A stretch of DNA of 7,593 nucleotides. It comes from Bacteroidota bacterium (GTDB lineage: Bacteria; Bacteroidota; Bacteroidia; AKYH767-A; CANKSK01). Below the pieces are notes generated by a model, which made no database searches, was not told the origin of the DNA, and saw nothing but the letters and a program-made list of their open reading frames with translations. The translations under genes and the position numbers were made by a program. This document shows positions 1 through 4,879 of the stretch, one piece after another; position 1 is the first letter of the stretch; every line of letters begins with the position of its first letter. The stretch is taken from assembly GCA_947485425.1 (NCBI GenBank), contig CANKSK010000039.1:1-7593 (forward strand). Direction: 5' to 3'.

Positions 1-164
1 GACACTCTTCAAGCAGAGGAGATATTTAGATGTCATAGTGGAATATATGGCTCAAATATAGCATTCGAACGCCTAAAATTAAGAAAATTCCATTAATTTA
101 AGTGGTGACAACATTATTATGAAATAAAAACCTATTTTCGCATTTCAAAATCAAAAAATATACC
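1..164. other. Leader or unidentified gene end before the FKBP gene
   Basis: Two plus-strand frames are open from the left edge. One runs to TAA at 94-96 and reads as 31 codons; the other ends at TAG 59-61 and reads as 19 codons. Neither tail contains a motif I recognise, so I do not call a gene. Bases 97-164 are AT-rich leader. The only promoter-like match is TATTTTCG at 133-140, one base off the Bacteroidota -7 consensus TAnnTTTG. It has no TTTG at the right distance upstream. The FKBP start codon has no Shine-Dalgarno sequence. Confidence 0.3.
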
Positions 165-863
165 ATGAAAATTTTAAAATTATTCAGTCTCGCCATCTTG
201 TTTGCAGGCATTGGTGTGGCATCGGCTCAAAAAAGTACAGATAAAAAAATAAAAATGGAATTAAAAGACAAAAACGACCAAATTGGCTATTCCCTGGGAG
301 TAGTAATCGGTAGCAACCTGAAAAATCAAGGTTTTGATACCTTGAAGTATGAAATGATGTGCAAAGCATTAAAAGATGTGTATGAAAACAATACCCTATT
401 GATTTCTGCCGATAGCGCAAATCATTTGCTGAGTGATTATTCACAGGCGATACAAAGAGACAAAGCGGATAAAAATTTAAAGGAGTGTAATAAATTCTTT
501 GAAGAAAACGGAAAAAGAAAAGGCATTGTATCGCTTCCTAGTGGGTTGCAATATGAAGTAATCAAAACAGGAGAAGGCCCTAAGCCATTGCTTACTGATA
601 AGATTACAGCACATTATCGTGGTACCTTTTTAGATGGCAAAGTATTTGACAGTTCAATTGAACGTGGACAACCCGCAACCTTTCCAGTGAATGGCGTTAT
701 TCAGGGATGGATAGAAGCTCTGCAACTAATGAATACAGGTTCTGAATGGAAAATTTATGTGCCCTATAACTTGGCTTACGGAGAAAAAGGTGCACCACCA
801 AATATTCCTCCGTATGCAACTTTGGTTTTTGAAATCAATTTGTTATCGATTGAAAAACCCTAA
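165..863 (+). CDS. Secreted FKBP-type peptidyl-prolyl cis-trans isomerase (FkpA/Mip-like)
   Basis: This is a 232-residue prolyl isomerase expected to help fold proteins in the periplasm. Residues 1-21 form a signal peptide with a hydrophobic core and an ASA site before Q22. Residues about 36-125 resemble the helical FKBP N-terminal domain that dimerises Mip/FkpA proteins, including the IGYSLGVVIG start. Residues about 135-230 are the catalytic FKBP domain. The residues lining the FKBP12 pocket all have counterparts: Y151 (HYRG), F161-D162 (VFDSS), F173, V178-I179, W182 (VIQGW), Y205 (LAYG) and F222. The domain is therefore probably active. There is no lipobox cysteine at the cleavage site, so it is likely soluble rather than a lipoprotein. 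The ATG at 165 is the start that includes the signal peptide. The gene stands alone and is followed 20 bases later by a strong terminator. Family assignment is secure; client proteins are unknown. Confidence 0.95.
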   Translation: MKILKLFSLAILFAGIGVASAQKSTDKKIKMELKDKNDQIGYSLGVVIGSNLKNQGFDTLKYEMMCKALKDVYENNTLLISADSANHLLSDYSQAIQRDKADKNLKECNKFFEENGKRKGIVSLPSGLQYEVIKTGEGPKPLLTDKITAHYRGTFLDGKVFDSSIERGQPATFPVNGVIQGWIEALQLMNTGSEWKIYVPYNLAYGEKGAPPNIPPYATLVFEINLLSIEKP

Positions 864-883
864 TACCGTCATGATATGATTTT

Positions 884-914
884 AAAAAAGGCATCCCAAT
901 AGGATGCCTTTTTT
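884..914 (+). terminator. Bidirectional rho-independent terminator after the FKBP gene
   Basis: A perfect 13-bp stem (884-896 with 902-914) closes a five-base CAATA loop. The arms are A6 plus GGCATCC and GGATGCC plus T6, so the hairpin ends in a T tract on either strand. On the plus strand it ends the FKBP transcript. On the minus strand it lies 120 bases beyond the stop of the heme-copper protein gene and can end that transcript too. No stronger hairpin is visible between the two genes. Confidence 0.9.
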
Positions 915-1034
915 AATTGGGAGTAAATCTATTTTACCTATCAAATGCCAATAATTTTTTATTTATGAGCATTCATTTAAAGTGAGTGGTGGTTTTAAGC
1001 AAATAAAAAATCAGTAGTTTAAATACCAAAATAC

Positions 1035-2381
1035 TTATTCAAGACTGATGTTTTCATCACCAATCTTGTATTTCATGAATCGCAATTCAAAGTTCAACAT
1101 TTCATCGGTAGTACGCATAATTTGACCAAGAGGCAATGCAGATACTGTTCGAGGGGGATTAAATGGATTACGAGGATTTGAGGTCGTATTATCGTAAACG
1201 GCTTCAATATATATGGTGCATCCTTTTTCAAGCTTGATCACTTTTTTAAATTTATAGGTATATTGATAATTAAAATCCCAATTGTTTATGCGTATGATAG
1301 GTATGGTATCACCATTCGGCCTTACGGCGTATGCTAAAAATTTCTTGCCAAGATTATGCATATGAGGATTAACAGAAAGTATAGAAATATCATGGGGTAT
1401 TTTGGAAGTAACATAAAAGGTTTTTATGGAGTCTGGTGGAATAACGAGTTTGGGTTTCACCGGATGACTACCAATAGTGCCATGCTGTTCGCTTAGTTCT
1501 AATCTTTTAATTTTGGTTTTGGAAAAATATATATGAATTTCCGAATGATCTATTTCATCAACGGGTGTGGATGAATAATGCATGTTCACAACAAAAAGAC
1601 CTTGCTTACTTAAACGGTATCCACCTATCCCTTCAGGCAATATAGACCAATTTGAACCAGGCACCCATCCGAACGCAAGTTCCCTATCTAATTGAGTCCC
1701 ATCAAAATTTCGAATATTTAACTCCTCGCCAGTGGTTATATCTTTTAAATCACTTTCCATATTGTACATTTTTTTTCCGGCAAAAATGTCATTTTTATCA
1801 TTGTATTTATATGACAATAAATAGCTTGATACATGGTGAACTAATTTTCTCTTATCAGGAACAAAGCGAATATATCTCACATTGGTATCCTGATTTAATT
1901 GAAAAGGGACTTTTATTAAAAAAAAGGATTCCTTATTGTTTCCTGCCAAATGGATAGGTTCTGGGAATTTCAATATCAAATCAGGTTTCCCAAGAACACT
2001 TGCATTTAATTTATCATTTTCATACGCGAAAGGTTTATATTTAATTTTTTTTCCTTTCAAATAGCCTTGTTCTTTCCATGTTTTAAAAGCTTCAATCTCC
2101 GCATCCGTAAGGTAATTTTCATTTGCAAAATGGCTGAAAGTGGGGTCTGCAGGCCAAGGTGGCATTAATTTCTTGGTAATCACTTCTTCAATAATCTGAC
2201 TATGATTTACAACATCCTCATAGGAGAGTAAGGGAAACGGACCAATTTCTCCATTTTGATGACAATTAGCACAATGCTTAAAAACCATAGGGCCAATGTT
2301 TTTTTCAAAACTAATGATTTGAGAAAACAATAAATTTATATTTATCAGGAAAATAAATATACCTAATAAGTAGTATTTCAT
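1035..2381 (-). CDS. Periplasmic cytochrome c-type heme / dicopper monooxygenase-like fusion protein
   Basis: This 448-residue protein has a signal peptide (residues 1-20, ending LLFSQ) and two modules. Residues about 25-108 form a c-type heme domain: CANCH at 37-41, with M73 in LMPPW as a candidate distal ligand. Residues about 130-440 resemble the two-domain copper type II monooxygenase fold of peptidylglycine alpha-hydroxylating monooxygenase (PHM) and dopamine beta-hydroxylase. All six copper ligands have plausible counterparts: H182-H183 (VHHVSS) and H268 (NMHYSS) for CuH; H340 and H342 (PHMHNLGK) and M428 (TTDEM) for CuM. Such proteins hydroxylate an aliphatic carbon using O2. The heme may replace ascorbate as electron donor, but that is inference, and the substrate is unknown. 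Heme-plus-monooxygenase proteins of this layout are known in environmental bacteria, usually as uncharacterised entries. It is a single-gene unit with no clear promoter upstream of 2381. Confidence 0.85.
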   Translation of the reverse strand: MKYYLLGIFIFLININLLFSQIISFEKNIGPMVFKHCANCHQNGEIGPFPLLSYEDVVNHSQIIEEVITKKLMPPWPADPTFSHFANENYLTDAEIEAFKTWKEQGYLKGKKIKYKPFAYENDKLNASVLGKPDLILKFPEPIHLAGNNKESFFLIKVPFQLNQDTNVRYIRFVPDKRKLVHHVSSYLLSYKYNDKNDIFAGKKMYNMESDLKDITTGEELNIRNFDGTQLDRELAFGWVPGSNWSILPEGIGGYRLSKQGLFVVNMHYSSTPVDEIDHSEIHIYFSKTKIKRLELSEQHGTIGSHPVKPKLVIPPDSIKTFYVTSKIPHDISILSVNPHMHNLGKKFLAYAVRPNGDTIPIIRINNWDFNYQYTYKFKKVIKLEKGCTIYIEAVYDNTTSNPRNPFNPPRTVSALPLGQIMRTTDEMLNFELRFMKYKIGDENISLE

Positions 2382-2835
2382 TTTAAGTGAGTTTTAGGCA
2401 TATTGGCATAAATTCTTTATATTTCAGTAAGCATGGGATAAATGTAAAAATAATTTTTGAATGATATCAAGAAATAATTCTCAAAATTGCCAATACAAAA
2501 CTTTTTTATTTTTTCAATTCTTAGGGCTTTTTGAATACAGATGAATAGTATTTGAGATAAGATATAGGGGTTATAAACCTAACAACATATTGGTATATAC
2601 ATGTTTTTGAGCTAAATAAGAAACTTCAAGGTTTCGATAGGGAAACATGTGTTTTTAAAAAAATAAAACAGAAAAAATTCATAAAGCGCAATAGTGGCGG
2701 AAAAAGTGAAAAAAATTTCGGTTTCTATTTCTTTTGCTTCATTCCGATGGTGTGGCCGAAACTTTGTATGGAGAATTTGTGGAAGGTGGGGGCGTTTATA
2801 AAGTCATCCCGAAAGAATTCCATTGATTGACAAGA
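2382..2835. other. AT-rich gap without a convincing gene
   Basis: About 450 bases separate the start of the heme-copper gene from the stop of the broken toxin gene. Most is very AT-rich, with homopolymer runs and stops in all frames. Bases 2740-2826 are less AT-rich and carry short open frames on both strands: plus 2710-2826, 38 codons without a good start, and minus 2725-2823, 32 codons from an ATG. Neither translation is one I recognise. This may be a decayed gene end or simply spacer. Confidence 0.4.
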
Positions 2836-3128
2836 CTATTTTTTTACATCAGTGCGATTATCAAAAACAGTTAATATTGTGATCGTTTTCCCTGTAATTT
2901 TATAAATGGCGGTCACATGCCGGTGAATAAGTCCAAGCCTGCATCCTTTAAATTTTGAAGATTCTTTATAAGATTTTGGAAACTGAGAAATTATATTCTC
3001 AAAATGCAGTAGCAAGTCTAAAAAATCCTTGCTTCACTTTCACTTCATCTTTCTCTTAAAAAAGATAATATATTATCAATCTGCCGTTTAGCCTCAAGAG
3101 TCCAATCAACTTCATACTTTCTTTTCAT
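2836..3128 (-). pseudogene. RelE/ParE-family toxin, broken by two frameshifts
   Basis: Three consecutive minus-strand segments, each in a different frame, together read as a RelE/ParE-family toxin of about 96 residues. Segment one starts at ATG 3128 (MKRKYEVDWTLEAKRQIDNI) and hits TGA at 3047-3045. Segment two begins at 3049 (DEVKVKQGFFRLATAF) and hits TGA at 3001-2999, next to the four-A run (plus strand) at 3001-3004. Segment three begins at 3000 (ENIISQFPKSYKES) and continues through GCRLGLIHRHVTAIY to the family-typical end ILTVFDNRTDVKK and TAG at 2838-2836. Each break fits a one-base gain or a two-base loss. The start overlaps the antitoxin gene by 17 bases, as is usual in such pairs. 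An intact homologue would attack mRNA at the ribosome (RelE) or gyrase (ParE); which one cannot be told. As written it makes only a 27-residue stub, so the toxin should be inactive unless the breaks are sequencing errors. Confidence 0.82.
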
Positions 3129-3342
3129 ATGAATTCCAAAATGACTGACTGGAAATGACATTTTTATTTTTCAGATCCGAAAGGCCTCGCTGGAGAGATT
3201 CTAATTGGTCAGGGTTCAGGTTATCCGACCAATCACCCAATTCGTTAGCTTTCTTAAATTGTAAAAGTGAGGTCAGGATACTTTTGTCATCAAGTCGAGC
3301 AAGCCATTCAATAAGTTCAATTTTTATATTTTCTGCTGTCAT
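3112..3342 (-). CDS. Small type II antitoxin partner of the broken toxin
   Basis: This is a 76-residue acidic, helical protein from ATG 3342 to TGA 3112, placed directly before and overlapping the RelE/ParE-like toxin by 17 bases. The order antitoxin then toxin, the size, the overlap and the sequence style (IELIEWLARLDDKSILTSLL, then NPDQLESLQRGLSDLKN) fit the antitoxins paired with ParE/RelE toxins in Bacteroidota. The C-terminal half would wrap the toxin; the N-terminal half usually gives dimerisation or DNA binding. An in-frame ATG at 3372 would add ten residues (MLAPCLSGKI). I prefer 3342 because those residues do not look like part of the family and 3342 restores the usual length. A short dyad, TAGC-N7-GCTA at 3367-3381, lies just upstream and could be an operator, but this is weak. 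The reading frame is intact although the partner is not. Confidence 0.7.
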   Translation of the reverse strand: MTAENIKIELIEWLARLDDKSILTSLLQFKKANELGDWSDNLNPDQLESLQRGLSDLKNKNVISSQSFWNSYEKKV

Positions 3343-3485
3343 AATTTTTCCAGATAAACAAGGGGCTAGCATATAGAGCTAATATTATTCCAATGTATAG
3401 TCATTTGAAAATTTACTAAAAATATGACCTTGATCCAAAAGCTTTTTTTCTTATCAAAAAGTGGTAAAAAATACCTTGAATTTGA

Positions 3486-3531
3486 TTTGAGTCCTGAGAA
3501 GAGGCTTACTTGCTCTTGTTCAGGACTCAAA
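3486..3531. repeat. Long perfect hairpin just downstream of tRNA-Pro
   Basis: Twelve bases, TTTGAGTCCTGA (3486-3497), are perfectly repeated in inverse as TCAGGACTCAAA (3520-3531). A further five-base pairing lies inside (AAGAG 3499-3503 with CTCTT 3513-3517), leaving a nine-base loop. On the minus strand it begins 12 bases after the 3' end of tRNA-Pro, so it probably acts as its transcription terminator or processing signal. The bases after the stem on that strand are TCAAATTCAAGG, not a T tract; a T6 run comes about 16 bases later. It is therefore not a classical intrinsic terminator. Confidence 0.75.
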
Positions 3532-3542
3532 CTGATTTTCCG

Positions 3543-3616
3543 TCGGGGTGGCAGGATTCGAACCTACGGCCTCCTGCTCCCAAAGCAGGCGCGATACCGG
3601 ACTACGCTACACCCCG
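3543..3616 (-). tRNA. tRNA-Pro (anticodon UGG)
   Basis: A 74-base tRNA folds on the minus strand. The acceptor stem CGGGGTG/CACCCCG is perfect, with discriminator A at 3543. The anticodon stem is CCTGC/GCAGG around loop TTTGGGA, giving anticodon TGG, which reads CCA and other proline codons by wobble. The T arm is GTAGG-TTCGAAT-CCTGC. CCA is not encoded (the next bases are CGA), so it is added after transcription. The gene is transcribed alone from a strong promoter at 3629-3661, and a large hairpin follows. Confidence 0.97.
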
Positions 3617-3628
3617 AAAATTGGACTG

Positions 3629-3661
3629 CAAAGATATTGAATTATTGATATAAATACCAAA
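3629..3661 (-). promoter_or_regulatory. Bacteroidota-type promoter of tRNA-Pro
   Basis: Read on the minus strand, TTTG (3661-3658), a 21-base spacer and TATCTTTG (3636-3629) match the Bacteroidota primary sigma-factor promoter exactly (TTTG, 19-21 bp, TAnnTTTG). The expected start of transcription is close to 3622, a few bases before the 5' end of tRNA-Pro at 3616. Confidence 0.85.
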
Positions 3662-3743
3662 AATAAAAAAATAATCTTTTTTTTCTAAAAAACATCGGTT
3701 TTAAGGTACTCTGAAAAGATAAATAATTTTATTCATGAATGAA

Positions 3744-3776
3744 TTTGAATTTATTGCAATTCATTTCTTACCTTTG
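3744..3776 (+). promoter_or_regulatory. Bacteroidota-type promoter of tRNA-Arg
   Basis: TTTG (3744-3747), a 21-base spacer and TACCTTTG (3769-3776) match the Bacteroidota housekeeping promoter without mismatch. The spacer length equals that of the divergent tRNA-Pro promoter. The predicted transcription start is near 3783, about 13 bases before the mature 5' end at 3796. Confidence 0.87.
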
Positions 3777-3795
3777 CGGCTTGTATTCCAAAAAT

Positions 3796-3869
3796 GGTTC
3801 CGTAGCTCAGCTGGATAGAGCAACAGCCTTCTAAGCTGTGGGTCGGGCGTTCGAATCGCCCCGGGATCA
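3796..3869 (+). tRNA. tRNA-Arg (anticodon UCU)
   Basis: A 74-base tRNA has acceptor stem GGTTCCG/CGGGATC (five Watson-Crick pairs plus two G-U wobbles), D stem GCTC/GAGC and anticodon stem ACAGC/GCTGT around CTTCTAA. The T arm GGGCG-TTCGAAT-CGCCC is perfect. The anticodon TCT reads AGA/AGG arginine codons, the main arginine codons in AT-rich genomes. Discriminator A3869 is followed by CCA at 3870-3872, so the 3' CCA appears to be encoded, unlike in the neighbouring tRNA-Pro. It is a single-gene unit with its own promoter and terminator. Confidence 0.97.
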
Positions 3870-3890
3870 CCAAAACACATTACAGTTTAT

Positions 3891-3923
3891 AAAGGGGCTT
3901 TATGGAAGCCCCTTTTGCTTTTT
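3891..3923 (+). terminator. Rho-independent terminator of tRNA-Arg
   Basis: A perfect 10-bp stem, AAAGGGGCTT (3891-3900) with AAGCCCCTTT (3906-3915), closes a five-base TATGG loop. It is followed by the T-rich stretch TTGCTTTTT. It lies 18 bases beyond the encoded CCA and is a standard intrinsic terminator. Confidence 0.9.
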
Positions 3924-4170
3924 CTAAGGATGCAAGCCCAATCCTCCCAAAAGAAACCCATCCCTTATCCTTTTTGCCTTCTTTCCAATTCATTATTTAT
4001 TTAAAAGGTTGCTAATCAGCTTAAAAACGATTTTTCTTCCAATCGCGATGGGCTTTTCATGCCGGAAATAAAAAGGCTCCTATTGTATGCTATAGATCCG
4101 TTCTTTAATCCAGGTACACATCGGCAAACAAAAATTGAAGATGAATGGGAATGAAACGAATGTTTATCAG

Positions 4171-4215
4171 AAAAAAACAAAAATCCCCGCCTACGAAGTG
4201 ACGGGGATTATTTTT
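4171..4215. terminator. Orphan terminator-like hairpin
   Basis: AATCCCCG (4182-4189) pairs perfectly with CGGGGATT (4202-4209) around a 12-base loop. An A-rich run precedes it (4171-4181) and ATTTTTGTT follows, so it could terminate transcription on either strand. No gene ends nearby: tRNA-Arg already has its own terminator almost 300 bases upstream, and the next minus-strand gene start is far to the right. Confidence 0.7.
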
Positions 4216-4502
4216 GTTGCATGAAGTCTTTTGCGGAAGTGCATAGCAAAAGTAAAATGCTGATTATCATTTTCCTATAAAATTTAGTCGATTTGATAAT
4301 TTACATCGATGAATGACTAAAAAATGGGTATAAACGAAAATTTGGTTGTTAATAAAATCGATAATTTGGCGTGATTTTTTTCCAATCTATGGGATACAAA
4401 GCTTTGCACAGACAAAAATGAAGGATTGAGGGGTTTATAAATCAGTCAAAACAGACGCCATGAGAAGTAGGGATACATAAAAGGCAAAAATTTAAACACT
4501 CA

Positions 4503-4536
4503 TTGTGAATACTTTAATGGGTTAAGTTATTCACAA
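4503..4536. promoter_or_regulatory. Imperfect 34-bp dyad containing a DnaA-box-like sequence
   Basis: TTGTGAATA (4503-4511) and TATTCACAA (4528-4536) are perfect inverse repeats. The pairing continues inward as TTTAA/TTAAG (one wobble) after a single C-T mismatch, leaving a TGGG loop. The right arm contains TTATTCACA (4527-4535), matching the DnaA box TTATNCACA; the left arm matches it at eight of nine bases in inverse. The dyad ends 25 bases before a possible -7 element at 4562. It could be an operator or simply a hairpin. There is no cluster of DnaA boxes to indicate an origin. Confidence 0.45.
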
Positions 4537-4561
4537 AAGGATAAAAAATAATATTTGTTCG

Positions 4562-4569
4562 TATATTTG
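4562..4569 (+). promoter_or_regulatory. Possible -7 element before the small ORF
   Basis: TATATTTG matches the Bacteroidota -7 consensus TAnnTTTG, but no TTTG lies 19-21 bases upstream. If it is used, transcription would begin near 4576. That favours the ATG at 4594 over the in-frame ATGs at 4555 and 4570 for the following small ORF. Confidence 0.3.
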
Positions 4570-4593
4570 ATGTCTGAATTTTATTTGCATTCC

Positions 4594-4776
4594 ATGGAAC
4601 TCACAGACATTATCAATTTTATCAAAGAAAATAGCGAATATTACGCTAAGGTCGATTTTTCGGGCCATTCTGAAGCACAAATCCGGAGAATTTATCATAT
4701 CTTGAAATTTGAAAAAGACGCCAAATCAAAAATCAAAGATATTGAGCCCTATATTCAAGGGTTTCATTTTTTTTAG
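4594..4776 (+). CDS. Small hypothetical protein, 60 residues
   Basis: From ATG 4594 the frame reads MELTDIINFIKENSEYYAKV and continues as a charged, soluble sequence (SEAQIRRIYHILKFEKDAKS) to YIQGFHFF and the stop. It looks helical, has no signal peptide or membrane segment, and has the composition of a real protein rather than of AT-rich noise. I do not recognise a family. In-frame ATGs at 4570 and 4555 would add 8 or 13 residues, but they lie at or upstream of the predicted transcription start. The frame ends 10 bases before the -33 element of the protease gene and may be an independent small gene or the end of a decayed larger one. No terminator is seen. Confidence 0.45.
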   Translation: MELTDIINFIKENSEYYAKVDFSGHSEAQIRRIYHILKFEKDAKSKIKDIEPYIQGFHFF

Positions 4777-4785
4777 TGATTCGTA

Positions 4786-4817
4786 TTTGTCTCCTTTTTA
4801 AAGGAATCGTATTTTTG
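4786..4817 (+). promoter_or_regulatory. Bacteroidota-type promoter of the S41 protease gene
   Basis: TTTG (4786-4789), a 20-base spacer and TATTTTTG (4810-4817) match the Bacteroidota consensus. Transcription should start near 4824, giving a leader of about 55 bases before ATG 4880. The spacer contains the palindrome TCCTTTTTAAAGGA. The eight bases TCGTATTT occur twice, at 4781-4788 and 4807-4814, overlapping both promoter elements. Confidence 0.75.
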
Positions 4818-4879
4818 AACGGTTATTTTCTATCACCCTCCATCCGCAATCATATGTATTCTCTGTCATCTAGTCCCAT

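Larger units (their letters stand above)
3924..4593. other. Geneless AT-rich stretch with orphan hairpins
   Basis: About 670 bases separate the tRNA-Arg terminator from the small ORF. No frame on either strand gives a protein I recognise. What can be seen is a terminator-like hairpin at 4171-4215, a -7-like TACTTTTG on the minus strand at 4254-4247 with no -33 partner, a weak inverted pair TTTAGTC/GACTAAA at 4283-4289 and 4315-4321, and a long dyad at 4503-4536. It could hold a small RNA, or be the remains of a deleted gene. Confidence 0.5.

Noticed and set aside
184..444. 86-residue minus-strand ORF inside the FKBP gene
   Set aside because: It lies opposite a well-supported signal peptide and FKBP N-terminal domain and shows no domain of its own.
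1652..1957. 101-residue plus-strand ORF inside the heme-copper gene
   Set aside because: It is a shadow of the minus-strand gene, whose frame carries conserved metal-ligand motifs.
3155..3376. 73-residue plus-strand ORF opposite the antitoxin
   Set aside because: The minus frame matches an antitoxin in position, overlap and composition; the plus frame is its shadow.
3424..3648. 74-residue plus-strand ORF across tRNA-Pro
   Set aside because: Its central part (GGRIRTYGLLLPKQARYRTT) is the antisense translation of the tRNA, a common false ORF. The rest has no protein-like features.
4503..4536. A replication origin
   Set aside because: There is only one exact and one near DnaA box, with no cluster, no AT-rich unwinding element next to it and no dnaA or other origin-linked gene in view.
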